From: JACRLV01 sp045863555
GTDB lineage: Bacteria; Planctomycetota; Phycisphaerae; UBA1845; Fen-1342
DNA: 64,000 nt
Assembly (NCBI GenBank): GCA_045863555.1
Contig: BTUU01000004.1
Span: 124,001 to 188,000 of the forward strand
Direction of reading: 5' to 3'
Part shown: positions 16,530 through 25,677 of the stretch, piece after piece
How the letters are laid out: the number at the start of each line of letters is the position of its first letter
Position numbering within the stretch: position 1 is the first letter of the stretch
Made by a program: the position numbers and the translations under genes
The notes under the pieces: model-generated
Seen by the model: only the letters and a program-made list of their open reading frames with translations
The model's database searches: none
Told to the model about the DNA's origin: nothing

Positions 16530-17530
16530 TCCGGCGCACTCGCCGATCGGTGCAGCGCCCCCGCGTGCACCTGCTCGCGCATGCGAATCCGATCGCCAAG
16601 GACGTCGATCGGTTCGCCTTCCCATCGCTCGATGCGTATCTGGAGTTTATCCGCGGCCATCTGCCGCGTGAATTCGACCTGACTTTCGCCCTCCCGATTC
16701 TGAAGGCTGTTGAGACGCCTGACCTCGGCGGGCGGACCGACGATGCGGCGCGAATTCGGGATATTCAGGGCGCGATCGATGATCCGGCGACCTGCGCGAT
16801 CGTGGCGCTGAGCGGCGGCGGCTATTTTTCGCGCATCCTGCCGCATCTGCGCCTTGGGGCGCTCGCGCGCCGACGGCGGCCGGTGCTGGTCACGGGTTTC
16901 AGCGAGATGACGAACTTCCTCAACCTTGTCGCGGGCTACCGGAGCGGGCGGGCGTGGTACTGGCTGTGCCCGAACTACCTCGCGTGGAAGGTCAGCCCCC
17001 CCACCGCCGCGCGGGCCGCCTTCGGCGCGTTCTGGGCGATGATCGGGGCGGGTCTGGCCGAAGGCGCGCCGCTTCCGCGCGCCTGCCCGGGCGTGCTCGA
17101 TTTTCCGGAGTCGATCACGCTCGACGTGGCGGCGGGCCGCGTCTCGCCAGGGCAGGTTCGTATTTTCGGGGGCTGCCTCAGCGTCCTCGCCGTGCTGGCC
17201 GCCTGGAAAACCCGCCTCGCCGTCGTTCGGCCTGGTTCGTGGCTGCTCATCGAAGATGTGAATGAAGCGCCGCATCGGATCGATCGCCAGATTGCAGCGC
17301 TGAAATTCGCCGGCTGGCTCGATCGCCTGGGAGGCGTCATCGTCGGCGATTTCCACACCGGCGACGCCGACCAGAAATCACAGACCGTCGAACTGCTGCG
17401 CTACCACCTGCGACGCAGCGTGCCCATTCTGACAGCCCCGCACGTCGGGCACGTCTGGCCGATGGCGGCCGTCCCGCTCAACCGCCCGCTGCGACTGAGC
17501 GCTACCCGCGGCCGGGTGACGATCGGGTGA
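16526..17530 (+). CDS. LD-carboxypeptidase (peptidase S66, LdcA/MccF family)
   Basis: S66 peptidases cleave the L-D bond of tetrapeptides during murein recycling or, in MccF, detoxify microcin C. The nucleophile region is IVALSGGGYFSRILPHL (Ser about 102; RGGYGS-like). The family signature LLIEDVNEAPHRIDRQI supplies the catalytic Glu, and APHVGHVWPMAAVPL supplies the His. Length is 334 residues, in the usual range. There is no signal peptide, so a cytoplasmic role is expected. The GTG start overlaps the stop of the phosphatase gene by 4 bases. A peptidoglycan role agrees with newer findings that planctomycetes have murein, if the host is a planctomycete. Confidence 0.85.
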   Translation: MIRRTRRSVQRPRVHLLAHANPIAKDVDRFAFPSLDAYLEFIRGHLPREFDLTFALPILKAVETPDLGGRTDDAARIRDIQGAIDDPATCAIVALSGGGYFSRILPHLRLGALARRRRPVLVTGFSEMTNFLNLVAGYRSGRAWYWLCPNYLAWKVSPPTAARAAFGAFWAMIGAGLAEGAPLPRACPGVLDFPESITLDVAAGRVSPGQVRIFGGCLSVLAVLAAWKTRLAVVRPGSWLLIEDVNEAPHRIDRQIAALKFAGWLDRLGGVIVGDFHTGDADQKSQTVELLRYHLRRSVPILTAPHVGHVWPMAAVPLNRPLRLSATRGRVTIG

Positions 17531-17573
17531 GTGCGACCGACGTGTGATCGAGCGCACGGCGCCCGACACTCCG

Positions 17574-18992
17574 TCACCTGGCGGTTTGTTCGCGAATCCA
17601 CGTCGCGATCGCGTCGAGCGCGGCGGGGTTCATGGTCTCTTCGATCGCTCCATACTCGCCGGGAGCGCCGGTCTCGCATTTCTGGAGCAGGTGGTTCAAC
17701 CCGGGCATGATTCGCGTCGTCAGCGACCGGTTTCCACCGCGCGCGACGGCCGCCCGGATTTCCTCGATATTCCGCTCGGCAGGAACCTGGAGATCTTTCT
17801 CACCGACGATTGCCAGAATCGGGCACTTCACCTTTTCGAGGACCGGCCGCGGGTCATAGCGTACGAAGTGCCGCAGCCAGGCATTCAGCGCGAGCTTTGA
17901 CTGCGTCGAAATGAACGCATCCCGTTCGCCCAGCGGCGCCCGCTGCCCGGCCGGCAGGGCGTCGTAGAACTCTCCCAACTGCGTCCGAATCTCGTCCTCG
18001 GAGCGTTTTCCGTCCATCAGAGAGAGCACCTTCCGGGCGACCCGGTGCTCGAATTCGATCACGTCCGGCGTCGCGCCCGATGCTTTCAGGATCAGCTCGC
18101 GCTGCAGGTCGAGGATTTCGCCGCCCGGCAAGCCCGGGCCCGCGACGAGGACGACGAACGCCACATCACCATTCCGTGCGGCGACGATCGGCGCGACGAG
18201 GCCGCCCTCGCTGTGACCGAGCAGGCCGACTCGCTTCGCGTCGATTTCTTTTCGCCCCTTCAGAAACGACACCGCCGCTTCGGCATCCCCGGCGAAGTCG
18301 TCGGTCGTCGCAGCGCTAAAGGCGCCGGTCGATGCCCCCGTTCCCCGGTCGTCGTAGCGGAGTACGGCGATGCCACTGCGTGTCAGGTGATCCGCGAGCA
18401 CGAGGAACGGCTTGTGACCCAGGAGCGATTCGTCCCGATCCTGTGGCCCCGAGCCGGAGATCAGGACGACGGCGGGCACGGGCCGTTTCTCGCGGGGGAT
18501 CGTGAGCGTGCCGGCCAGAGTCACGCCGTCGGCCTTTGCATTCTCAAAGGTGACGTCGATCGCGTCGTATGGAAACGGCGGCCTGGGCTCCTGCGGGCGT
18601 TTTGGAGCCTCCGCCACGCCGCGTTTGAGCGTCAGGGGGAAGTCCATCCCGTTCTGCGTCCAGGTGCCGCTGATCTCCGCGGACTGGGCAGCCCGGCGGC
18701 CCTGGAAGACACCGTTCATGGCCTTGAAACGAATGACGATCGTCTCGCCGTCCACGGTCGTCTCATTTGCGGGAATCCCCATCGCCCCCTGGTCGAGGCT
18801 GTCCATCGTCGCCGAGAGCTTGTCGTCCTTGCGGGTGAGGTGAAACGCCAGTCGGAGCCTGGCCGCGCCGACATCGAGCGTTCCGATCCAGTCGCCCACC
18901 CAGTCCTCGGCCGCCGGTTTCGACGCCTGACCCAGGGCAGATGCGGCCAGCACGCCCAGCAGTGCGGTGATCACGGCCATCCGATTCGCCAT
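17574..18992 (-). CDS. Secreted alpha/beta hydrolase with N-terminal beta domain
   Basis: The product has 472 residues. A signal peptide (MAVITALLGVLAASALGQ) is followed by a lipocalin-like beta domain (DWVGDWIGTLDVG..., about 30-135), then an alpha/beta hydrolase core. The catalytic Ser is in LGHSEGG, the acid in VGEKDLQVP and the His in PGLNHLLQ. The oxyanion region is LISGSGPQDRDES. This layout occurs in secreted serine esterase/peptidase-like proteins common in planctomycetes and Acidobacteria; the substrate is unknown. The ATG at 18990-18992 has aaaggag with 9-base spacing; an ATG three codons earlier would sit directly on the SD. The frame stays open far upstream, but that part is antisense to the next gene. 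Confidence 0.88.
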   Translation of the reverse strand: MANRMAVITALLGVLAASALGQASKPAAEDWVGDWIGTLDVGAARLRLAFHLTRKDDKLSATMDSLDQGAMGIPANETTVDGETIVIRFKAMNGVFQGRRAAQSAEISGTWTQNGMDFPLTLKRGVAEAPKRPQEPRPPFPYDAIDVTFENAKADGVTLAGTLTIPREKRPVPAVVLISGSGPQDRDESLLGHKPFLVLADHLTRSGIAVLRYDDRGTGASTGAFSAATTDDFAGDAEAAVSFLKGRKEIDAKRVGLLGHSEGGLVAPIVAARNGDVAFVVLVAGPGLPGGEILDLQRELILKASGATPDVIEFEHRVARKVLSLMDGKRSEDEIRTQLGEFYDALPAGQRAPLGERDAFISTQSKLALNAWLRHFVRYDPRPVLEKVKCPILAIVGEKDLQVPAERNIEEIRAAVARGGNRSLTTRIMPGLNHLLQKCETGAPGEYGAIEETMNPAALDAIATWIREQTAR

Positions 18993-19070
18993 TGGTCCCA
19001 TCTCCTTTGCAGACCCCGGAGCGCGGATTGCCCGCATCCATGAGACGCCCGGGGAGCGGCGGGCCCGCGC

Positions 19071-19118
19071 GAAAAACGCGGGATTCGGCCGGGGAGCGGG
19101 AATATTCCGTGGGAAATT
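19071..19118. promoter_or_regulatory. Shared divergent-promoter motif, copy B
   Basis: gaaaaacg at 19071-19078 and attccgtgggaaatt at 19104-19118 mirror the pair at 13314-13360. Only one base differs in the 15-base block. Placed between the leftward hydrolase gene and the rightward secreted-protein gene. Confidence 0.45.
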
Positions 19119-19256
19119 TGGAATCGGCGCGTCTTCCAGCTTGTGCGACGACGGGGAAGCGGCGACCATCCGCCCCCGCCGCCGGGAATCCGGGCTCTCC
19201 GGCGATCCCTCCGCGAGGGGCCCCCTGGACCGACGGCCACGATAAAGGAACTCGAC

Positions 19257-20954
19257 ATGCGTTCTGGAACCCGCTTTGCTCCGCTGTATGCTTTGCCGCT
19301 GCTGGTTGCCGTCGTGCTCCAGGCGACGGCGGATTCGCCGTTCGACTACGTGCCGGACGAGGCGGGCGCCGTCGTCTATGTGCCGAGCACGGATGCGGTC
19401 GTGGCGGGGATCAACAAGTTCGGCAAGGCGATCGGCGTTGACGAAATGGCGACACTGACGTCCAAGGACGTCAACGACAACATGTTCACGGCGCTGGAGG
19501 GTCTGGACACATCGAAACCGATGCTCTTCGCGGTCGGCCCCGACGGTGAAGACTCGATGGTCATCGTGTGTTCGCTGAAGGACGTGGACGCATGGAAGAA
19601 GAGCGGGGATGTGGCCGAGAAAGACGGCCGGTTCACGTACACGCTCGAGGGCGACGAGTGGTGCGCGATGCTCAAGGGTCCGGTGCTCGTCAGCGCCCGC
19701 GACGCCGACATCCTCGCCGACGCAGGCAAGTCCTCGGGCAAATTCGGGAAGGTCTTCGCCGACGCGATCAAGGGGCTGGGCGACGACCAGTTTCTTGTGC
19801 TCGTGGATGTCGAGGCATTCCGGACCGTGATCGAATCCGGGCTTGTCGCGGCTGACGCGGGCATCACCGTCGCGATGGAGATGGCCGCCAGCCAGGCGGG
19901 CGATGAAGCGGAAATGTACACGGCGTTCGCCAAGTGGGCGATGGCCGCGCTGAAGCGCCTCGTGGGCGACGCCGAGCGGGTCGTCGTCACCGGGCGTCTC
20001 GACGGCGACGGCGTTCGCATCCGCAAGCAGCTCGCGTTCAAGTCGGGCACGGTCACGGAGTATCTCGGCAAGGTCGGCAAGATCGGCAAGCCGCTGCTGC
20101 GCGGCCTGCCGGATCGACCGTTCATGGCGGCGATGGCCGCCGACTGGAAGACTCCCGCGGATACGCCGTCGATCAGCGAAGATCTGCTGGACGTCATGGC
20201 CGTGGCGATCAAGTCTGACGCGAAGGAGAAGTACGCGGCGTTCATCGCAAAGGCGCGGAAGACGTACCGCGAGTCCACGGGCTACAACGCGATCCTGGCG
20301 TCCACTCCGGACGGGATGAGCATCGCCGGCACGTACTTCACGCCCGATCCCGCCGCGTATCGCAAGCTGATGATCGAGGGCCAGGAATTCGCCCAGGGCA
20401 TGATCGGCATGATGAACCAGGGCCCGATGAAGATGGAGTGCAAGGTCGGCGAGGAGAAGCTGGCGGGCAAGGACGTGACGACCGTCGAGTATCATTTCTC
20501 CAGCGACGACCCCGATCTCGAGAAGATGCTGACGACCATGTACGGCGAGAAGCCGACCATGTTCACCGCGGACGGACCCGAGGGAATGGTGATGACCTTC
20601 GGCGGCGGCGAATCGGCGCGGAAGATCCTCGCCACGTCGCTGGATTCCTCGTCCAAGTGGCTGCCCGGCAACGCGCGCGTGAAGGAGGCCATGGGCCGCG
20701 TCTCGCCGGACCCGCAGTTCGTGGCACTCGTCGATCTGGGCGAATTCCTCGCATTCGCCACGCGGATGGCCGAGTCGATGGGCGCGGGGATGCCGGAGAT
20801 GAAGCTCGGCGCGCCGACCTCGCTCGTGACCGCGTCGCTCTACCTCGACCCCAAGGGCGTGCGCGCGGAACTGTGGGTGCCGGCCGATCCGATCAAGAAG
20901 ATCATCCTCATGGCCACGTCGGCGATGGGCGAGGAAGCCCATCCGATGGAATAG
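19257..20954 (+). CDS. Large secreted protein of unknown function (DUF3352-like character)
   Basis: The product has 565 residues with a signal peptide (LYALPLLVAVVLQATADS). The mature start FDYVPDEAGAVVYVPSTDAVVAGINKF, and the general pattern of repeated alpha/beta blocks that each mention GxVxVSxxxxxL-like segments, resemble secreted DUF3352-type proteins, whose function is unknown. It is Met-rich towards the C-terminus (GMIGMMNQGPMKMECK). No catalytic motif was recognised. The ATG at 19257 has aaagga about 7 bases upstream; earlier in-frame starts add arginine-rich sequence without protein character. It ends 51 bases before a strong bidirectional terminator. Confidence 0.7.
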   Translation: MRSGTRFAPLYALPLLVAVVLQATADSPFDYVPDEAGAVVYVPSTDAVVAGINKFGKAIGVDEMATLTSKDVNDNMFTALEGLDTSKPMLFAVGPDGEDSMVIVCSLKDVDAWKKSGDVAEKDGRFTYTLEGDEWCAMLKGPVLVSARDADILADAGKSSGKFGKVFADAIKGLGDDQFLVLVDVEAFRTVIESGLVAADAGITVAMEMAASQAGDEAEMYTAFAKWAMAALKRLVGDAERVVVTGRLDGDGVRIRKQLAFKSGTVTEYLGKVGKIGKPLLRGLPDRPFMAAMAADWKTPADTPSISEDLLDVMAVAIKSDAKEKYAAFIAKARKTYRESTGYNAILASTPDGMSIAGTYFTPDPAAYRKLMIEGQEFAQGMIGMMNQGPMKMECKVGEEKLAGKDVTTVEYHFSSDDPDLEKMLTTMYGEKPTMFTADGPEGMVMTFGGGESARKILATSLDSSSKWLPGNARVKEAMGRVSPDPQFVALVDLGEFLAFATRMAESMGAGMPEMKLGAPTSLVTASLYLDPKGVRAELWVPADPIKKIILMATSAMGEEAHPME

Positions 20955-21005
20955 CCGGCCGGGCGCGACCTCGATTGCGGTCGCGTAGCGAGGCTGAAAA
21001 ACTTC

Positions 21006-21040
21006 GAAGACCGCGCTGGCATGCCGCCGGCGCGGTCTTC
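21006..21040. terminator. Bidirectional intrinsic terminator
   Basis: The 11-bp perfect stem gaagaccgcgc / gcgcggtcttc has a 13-base loop. It is followed by tcattttcctt on the plus strand and, reading the other way, by a run of five T. It lies between the convergent ends of the secreted protein gene (20954) and pyrG (21073) and can serve both. Confidence 0.8.
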
Positions 21041-21072
21041 TCATTTTCCTTACCGAGGAACAGTGCCAGCCG

Positions 21073-22863
21073 TCAGCTGACCGGTTCGTGACGCTCGGCC
21101 GGTTCGACTGCCGTGGCTTCCGCGTCGTAGGTGAGCGGCTCGTTGAAACCGTCGATTGCCCGACCGAGGGCCGCATGGACGAGGCCGACGAAATACGGAT
21201 TCGGCCGCAGCGGGCGGCTGGTCAGTTCGGGGTGCGCCTGAGTGCCGACGTAGAAGGGATGGACCGTCTGCGGCAGCTCGAGCAGGTTCATGAGGTCGGA
21301 CTTGGGCGTCTGGCCGGAGAAGACCAGGCCGGCCGATTCGATCTGGGCGACGTAGCGCGGCTCGACCTCGTAGCGGTGGCGGAAGCGCATGCGGGCCTTG
21401 GCGCCGAACATGCGGGCGGCGAGCGTGCCGGGCCTGACCAGGACGTCGAAACCGCCGAGGCGCATCGTGCCGCCGAGACCTTCGATCTTCTTCTGCTCGG
21501 GCAGGATGCTGATGACCGGATAGCGGCATTCGGGGTCGATTTCGGTCGAGTTGGCGTCATCGAGGCCGCAGACGTTGCGGGCGAATTCGATGACGGCCAT
21601 CTGGAAGCCATAGCAGATGCCGAGGCAGGGCAGCTTGTTGAGGCGGGCGTATTTCAGGCAGGCGATCTTGCCCTCGGCGCCGCGGGTGCCGAACGCGCCG
21701 GGGACGACGATGCCGTGCAGGTCCTTGAGCTTTTCGGCGACGTTATCGTCGTTGATGTCCGTCGTGTCGATCCACTGGAGCTGGACCTTGCAGCCGAAGC
21801 GCGTGCCGGCGTGCTCGAAGGCCTTGATGATGCTCGCGTAGGCGTCGCGGACGGAGATGTACTTGCCGGTGATGCCGATCGTGACCTGGCGGGTGGTGCG
21901 CTTGAGCGCGGCGACGTAGCGGGACCAGATTTCGCGCTGGCCGCGCTCCCAGTCGAGGTCGAGGCGCTCGTCGAGCTGGAGCCATTCGGTGACGGCCTTG
22001 TCATAGCCGGCGCCGCGGAGCATGTCGGGAATCTGGTAGACGCTGTCGCAATCGTGCATGCTGAAGACGCGGTCGGGCGGGACGTTTGAGAAGAGCGCGA
22101 TTTTCTCGCGGACCTTCGGCGTCACGGGGTTCTGGGCGCGGCAGGCGATGATGTGCGGCTGGATGCCCGATTCGAGGAGCGTGCGGATGCCGAGCTGGGC
22201 GGCCTTGCTCTTCTGCTCGCCGAGAATGCTGGGCTCCAGCACGTAGGTGAGGGCCACGAAGCAGACGCTGTGCGGGCCTTCCTCGAAAGCGAGCTGACGC
22301 ATGGCTTCGATGTAGTACGCGTTCTCGAAGTCCCCCACCGTGCCGCCGATCTCGACGAAGACGACGTCCGCCCGGGTCGCCACGGCCAGCTCGCGGAGGC
22401 GGTTCTTCACCTCGCCGGTGACGTGCGGGATCATCTGCACGTCGCGGCCGAGATATCCGCCCGTGCGTTCACGTTCGAGCACGCGGCGGTAGATCTGGCC
22501 GCTGGTGGAGAAGTTCATCCGCGTCAGGTCCTGGTCGAGCGCCCGTTCGTAGGTGCCCAGGTCCATGTCGCACTCCGTCCCGTCGTCGAGGACGAATACT
22601 TCCCCGTGGCGGAACGGATTGAGCGTCCCGGAGTCGATGTTGAGATAACCTTCGAGCTTGATGGGCGCGACGATGAGCGCCTTGTCCTGAAGGCACTTGG
22701 CCAGGGAGGAGCTGAAGATCCCCTTGCCCAGGCCGCTCATCACCGTGCCGAGCACGACGACGTACTTGCACTGCCCCGGCTTGTAGCCCGCGGGCATGGG
22801 CATGTAGAACTCGGTGTCGACCGAGTTGTCGCGAATCATGTTGAGCAGAGATTCCGTGTTCAT
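21073..22863 (-). CDS. pyrG: CTP synthase
   Basis: PyrG aminates UTP to CTP using ATP and glutamine. The N-terminal synthetase domain carries the P-loop as VMSGLGKG (residues 41-48) and the HGEVFVLDDG block, and the C-terminal class-I glutamine amidotransferase domain has the nucleophile in LGICYGFQMAVIEFAR (Cys417) and the HPE in GTQAHPELTSRP. At 596 residues it is longer than the usual 530-550, with about 30 extra residues before the P-loop, and the P-loop differs from the common TGGVVSSLGKG. GICYG in place of GICLG is a mild change next to the nucleophile. It begins 39 bases after kdsB on the same strand; KdsB consumes CTP, so the pairing is logical. Confidence 0.95.
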   Translation of the reverse strand: MNTESLLNMIRDNSVDTEFYMPMPAGYKPGQCKYVVVLGTVMSGLGKGIFSSSLAKCLQDKALIVAPIKLEGYLNIDSGTLNPFRHGEVFVLDDGTECDMDLGTYERALDQDLTRMNFSTSGQIYRRVLERERTGGYLGRDVQMIPHVTGEVKNRLRELAVATRADVVFVEIGGTVGDFENAYYIEAMRQLAFEEGPHSVCFVALTYVLEPSILGEQKSKAAQLGIRTLLESGIQPHIIACRAQNPVTPKVREKIALFSNVPPDRVFSMHDCDSVYQIPDMLRGAGYDKAVTEWLQLDERLDLDWERGQREIWSRYVAALKRTTRQVTIGITGKYISVRDAYASIIKAFEHAGTRFGCKVQLQWIDTTDINDDNVAEKLKDLHGIVVPGAFGTRGAEGKIACLKYARLNKLPCLGICYGFQMAVIEFARNVCGLDDANSTEIDPECRYPVISILPEQKKIEGLGGTMRLGGFDVLVRPGTLAARMFGAKARMRFRHRYEVEPRYVAQIESAGLVFSGQTPKSDLMNLLELPQTVHPFYVGTQAHPELTSRPLRPNPYFVGLVHAALGRAIDGFNEPLTYDAEATAVEPAERHEPVS

Positions 22864-22902
22864 CGCCGCCTCACCCGCTTGCCGCCTCGGTCACCACGCA
22901 CG

Positions 22903-23664
22903 TCACTTCCCGCCTTCCGTCCCCTGTCCGATCCGTTTCACGAATGCCGCGTAATCCTCAGGCGTGTCGATGCCCGGGGTCGCGCGCGGCACAACCTCGA
23001 CCGCGATCGCTGCGCCGCGGTCGAGAATTCGAAGCTGTTCAAGCCGCTCCATCTTCTCGAGCGGGCTCAGCTCCCAGCCGGCGTACTCGAGAAGGAAGTT
23101 GCGACGATATGCGTACACGCCGAGATGGAGGTGCCAGCCGATCCGGTCGGCCGCTTCGACATCCGCTCGCGGATATGGTACCCGCGCGCGGGAAAAATAC
23201 AGCGCGATGTTCTGCCGGCTGATCACGACCTTGACGCAGTTCGGATCCGACGGATCGGCGTCCGCCGGAAATGGGCAGGCGAGGGTGGCCGCCTGGCAGC
23301 CGGGCGTCGCGCGAATGCGCCTCACGAGCCGATCGAGGTACTCCGGCTCGATCTCGGGTTCATCCCCCTGCACGTTCAGGACGAATTCGGCCGCGCCCGC
23401 GGGCAACCCGCGGACGACCTCGGCGATCCGATCCGTGCCGCTCGGGTGGTCGGCCCGGGTCATCGCCACCTCGCCGCCGAAGGAGCGGACGGCGTCGGCG
23501 ATCCGCTCGTCATCGGTCGCGACGATCGTTCGGGAGAGCTCCCGGGCTCGCCGAACCTGTTCGTACACGTGCTGAATGAGGTATTTACCGGTCTGTCGGG
23601 CGAGAGGCTTGGCGGGAAATCGGGTCGAGGCGTATCGGGCTGGCAGGATTGCAATTGCGCTCAT
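22903..23664 (-). CDS. kdsB: 3-deoxy-manno-octulosonate (Kdo) cytidylyltransferase
   Basis: KdsB makes CMP-Kdo for the LPS inner core. The N-terminal nucleotide-binding signature AILPARYASTRFPAKPLA, followed by ATDDERI, HPSGTDRIAEV and VLNVQGDEPEIEP, is diagnostic. The C-terminal LSPLEKMERLEQLRILDRG and TPGIDTPEDY are also typical. At 253 residues it is full length. The ATG at 23662-23664 is chosen at the family's normal N-terminus; the frame upstream is not protein-like. It is the first gene of a kdsB-pyrG operon with a recognisable promoter only a few bases upstream. It implies a Kdo-containing outer membrane lipid. Confidence 0.95.
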   Translation of the reverse strand: MSAIAILPARYASTRFPAKPLARQTGKYLIQHVYEQVRRARELSRTIVATDDERIADAVRSFGGEVAMTRADHPSGTDRIAEVVRGLPAGAAEFVLNVQGDEPEIEPEYLDRLVRRIRATPGCQAATLACPFPADADPSDPNCVKVVISRQNIALYFSRARVPYPRADVEAADRIGWHLHLGVYAYRRNFLLEYAGWELSPLEKMERLEQLRILDRGAAIAVEVVPRATPGIDTPEDYAAFVKRIGQGTEGGK

Positions 23665-23678
23665 AGGCCGCTCCAGCA

Positions 23679-23707
23679 ATCGTAACCGAAATCCGCGATC
23701 TGTCCAA
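23679..23707 (-). promoter_or_regulatory. Sigma-70-type promoter for kdsB-pyrG
   Basis: On the minus strand TTGGAC (+ strand 23702-23707) and TACGAT (23679-23684) are exactly 17 bases apart. Transcription would start near 23672, leaving a very short leader of about 8-10 bases before the kdsB ATG. Confidence 0.5.
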
Positions 23708-23798
23708 TTGGGCACTTTCGCGACAGGCGCAAACAACCGAGAATACCACTGGTGACTGCGCCCGGCGGGAGATCCGTGCGCGGCCCGCGGAGCATTCC

Positions 23799-24593
23799 AT
23801 GTTTCACATTCGACTGATCCTCGCCGCAGCGCTGGCGCTTCTTTGCGTCATGGGCGGTTGCCCGACTGACACTCCGGGCGACGGAAACTCCAATTCCGCC
23901 GTCAACGAGAACGGAGCGACCGACAATACGAACGGGTCGGCGACGAATGAGAACGCCAACGGCGACGACGGTTCGGGCGGGAACTCGAACACGAACGAGG
24001 CCGCGAACGAGAACAGCAACAGCGGCACCGGCGCGAACGAAAACGCGAACTCGTCGTCCAATACGAACGACAACGGCGACTCGACGGGCGCCTCCATCGC
24101 CGGCGCCTGGAGCGGCACGCTCGCCTGCGAACGCACGCAGGCGCTCGGCGGCGGCAGCCCCGGCACGCCCACGACGTCGACCAAGGCACTGTCGATCACG
24201 TTCGGGTCGGATAACAAACCGACGAGCATCGTCGTGCAGGGCTATTCCAGCGTTCCCGACCAGACGGTCGCGCTCAAGAACGTCGGCGACAGCGTGACGA
24301 ACAACGTCTCCGCGAGCGGTTACAGCGGAACGATGCAGATGACGATCGCCTCCGTCGACTACCGCTCGGACCGGTGCGAGATCGTCGTGAACATCGCGCT
24401 CCAGATGACGGCATCCGCGAACCCGAACGCGACGCAGAACGGAACCGGTCAGCAGACCATTATCGCCCGCACGACGAGCGCGACGGCGCTCGAGTACTCG
24501 GCTGACTGCGAGTACCAGGTCCGCCTCCAGTCGGGGCCGATTCAGTTCGATACCACCGAAAACAAGGTCTGCACCGGGACGCTCTCGAAATAG
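23799..24593 (+). CDS. Asn-rich surface lipoprotein, paralogue of 24760
   Basis: The product has 264 residues. The signal peptide ends in the lipobox VMGGC (Cys21), followed by PTDTPGDG. Residues about 28-95 are a low-complexity linker of Asn, Gly, Ser, Thr and Asp in repeating NxN-type units (NENANG, NSNTNE). A compact C-terminal domain of about 165 residues begins IAGAWSGTLACERTQALGGG and ends YEVRL-like YQVRLQSGPIQFDTTENKVCTGTLSK. The same start and end signatures occur in the next gene. The C-terminal domain is beta-rich with paired Cys; its function is unknown. The linker probably lets the domain reach away from the outer membrane. Confidence 0.8.
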   Translation: MFHIRLILAAALALLCVMGGCPTDTPGDGNSNSAVNENGATDNTNGSATNENANGDDGSGGNSNTNEAANENSNSGTGANENANSSSNTNDNGDSTGASIAGAWSGTLACERTQALGGGSPGTPTTSTKALSITFGSDNKPTSIVVQGYSSVPDQTVALKNVGDSVTNNVSASGYSGTMQMTIASVDYRSDRCEIVVNIALQMTASANPNATQNGTGQQTIIARTTSATALEYSADCEYQVRLQSGPIQFDTTENKVCTGTLSK

Positions 24594-24759
24594 CCGATCG
24601 CGATTCGGCGGCCGCGGTTCGGCGGCACGGGACCGGATTTCTGGGGGATGGTCTGATAACCGTGGTCGCGTCGTTACTGGCTTTCGCGGGTTGCCCGTTC
24701 GTAGAATACGGTGCGGTACGCGCGGCTCGCGCGCGCCGGTTCTCCTGGGAGGGGCTTCG

Positions 24760-25677
24760 ATGCCTCTGAAGTGGCTGATTCTCGGCGCGTTCGTCGCGGG
24801 GTTCACGATCGCGAATGTCGTGAACGCGACGCGAAACAACTCGACCTCCGGCTGCACGTTCTTCGATTCGAATGACTCCGCCGCGAACGCAAACGGCGAC
24901 GACAGCAGCAGCGGGCGCGATCAACCCGGCGATTCCACGTCGAATTCGAACAGCGCGGCGCAGGACAACACGAACGGGAGCGACGCTTCGGAAAACGCGA
25001 ACGGCGCGCCGGCGAATTCGAACAGCGACGCGGGCCCCGTGAATGAAAACACGAACTCGGGCGATACCGGCGGCAACAGCAACAGCAATTCGGCCCCGGC
25101 GAACGAGAATGCTAACAGCGGCGACGACCAGTCCAACAGCAACGCGGCGTCGAACACGAACGAAAACGGGGATGACACCTCCCCGGCAATTACCGGCCGG
25201 TATGCGGGAACGCTGCGGCGCGAGAACGCCCAGTCGCTTGGCGGCGATCTGCCTCCGCCGCGCGTGACCAACAGTTCACAGGCGATGGAATTTGCGGAGA
25301 ATTTCCGACCGCTGGTCATCATGGTGATCAACTATGCCGGCGCGCCGGATCGGCCGCTCACGAGCGTCCGCCAGGGCGAGCGGCAGACGCTGACGGCGAC
25401 GCTCGGTTCGAAGCAGATCACGATGGAAGTCACGGTGCGCGAGGCGTCGTATCAGCGGCGGCAGATGCGTGCGGTGCTCGACATCGCCTACAGCGCGACC
25501 AGCGGCAATCTGTCGGAAACCGGCACAGGCGAGCAGATCATCGAATGTTCGCTCGACGCGAGCGGCAACCTGACGATCTCATCCGGCGTCCACTACGAGG
25601 TCCGACTGACCGCCGGCGCGATCATTTTCAATACGATTGAAGAGACGAGCATGACCGGTACGCTCAACCGCGAGTGA
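24760..25677 (+). CDS. Asn-rich membrane-anchored surface protein, paralogue of 23799
   Basis: The product has 305 residues. An N-terminal hydrophobic segment (WLILGAFVAGFTIANVV) has no lipobox, so this copy may be anchored by an uncleaved helix or secreted, unlike its lipidated paralogue. The following low-complexity region (about 25-150) is again built from Asn/Ser/Asp units. The C-terminal domain shares the markers GRYAGTLRRENAQSLGGDL and HYEVRLTAGAIIFNTIEETSMTGTLNRE with the neighbour. The ATG at 24760 has a ggaggggc SD; an upstream GTG adds Arg-rich sequence. Its last 99 bases overlap the 3' end of the convergent gene at 25579. A TAGAAT at 24702-24707 may be its -10. Confidence 0.75.
   Translation: MPLKWLILGAFVAGFTIANVVNATRNNSTSGCTFFDSNDSAANANGDDSSSGRDQPGDSTSNSNSAAQDNTNGSDASENANGAPANSNSDAGPVNENTNSGDTGGNSNSNSAPANENANSGDDQSNSNAASNTNENGDDTSPAITGRYAGTLRRENAQSLGGDLPPPRVTNSSQAMEFAENFRPLVIMVINYAGAPDRPLTSVRQGERQTLTATLGSKQITMEVTVREASYQRRQMRAVLDIAYSATSGNLSETGTGEQIIECSLDASGNLTISSGVHYEVRLTAGAIIFNTIEETSMTGTLNRE

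Noticed and set aside
17574..21176. A 1200-codon open frame on the minus strand that extends the hydrolase gene upstream
   Set aside because: The upstream two thirds are antisense to the secreted protein gene at 19257, have Arg/His-rich shadow composition, and the hydrolase has its own signal peptide and SD at 18992.
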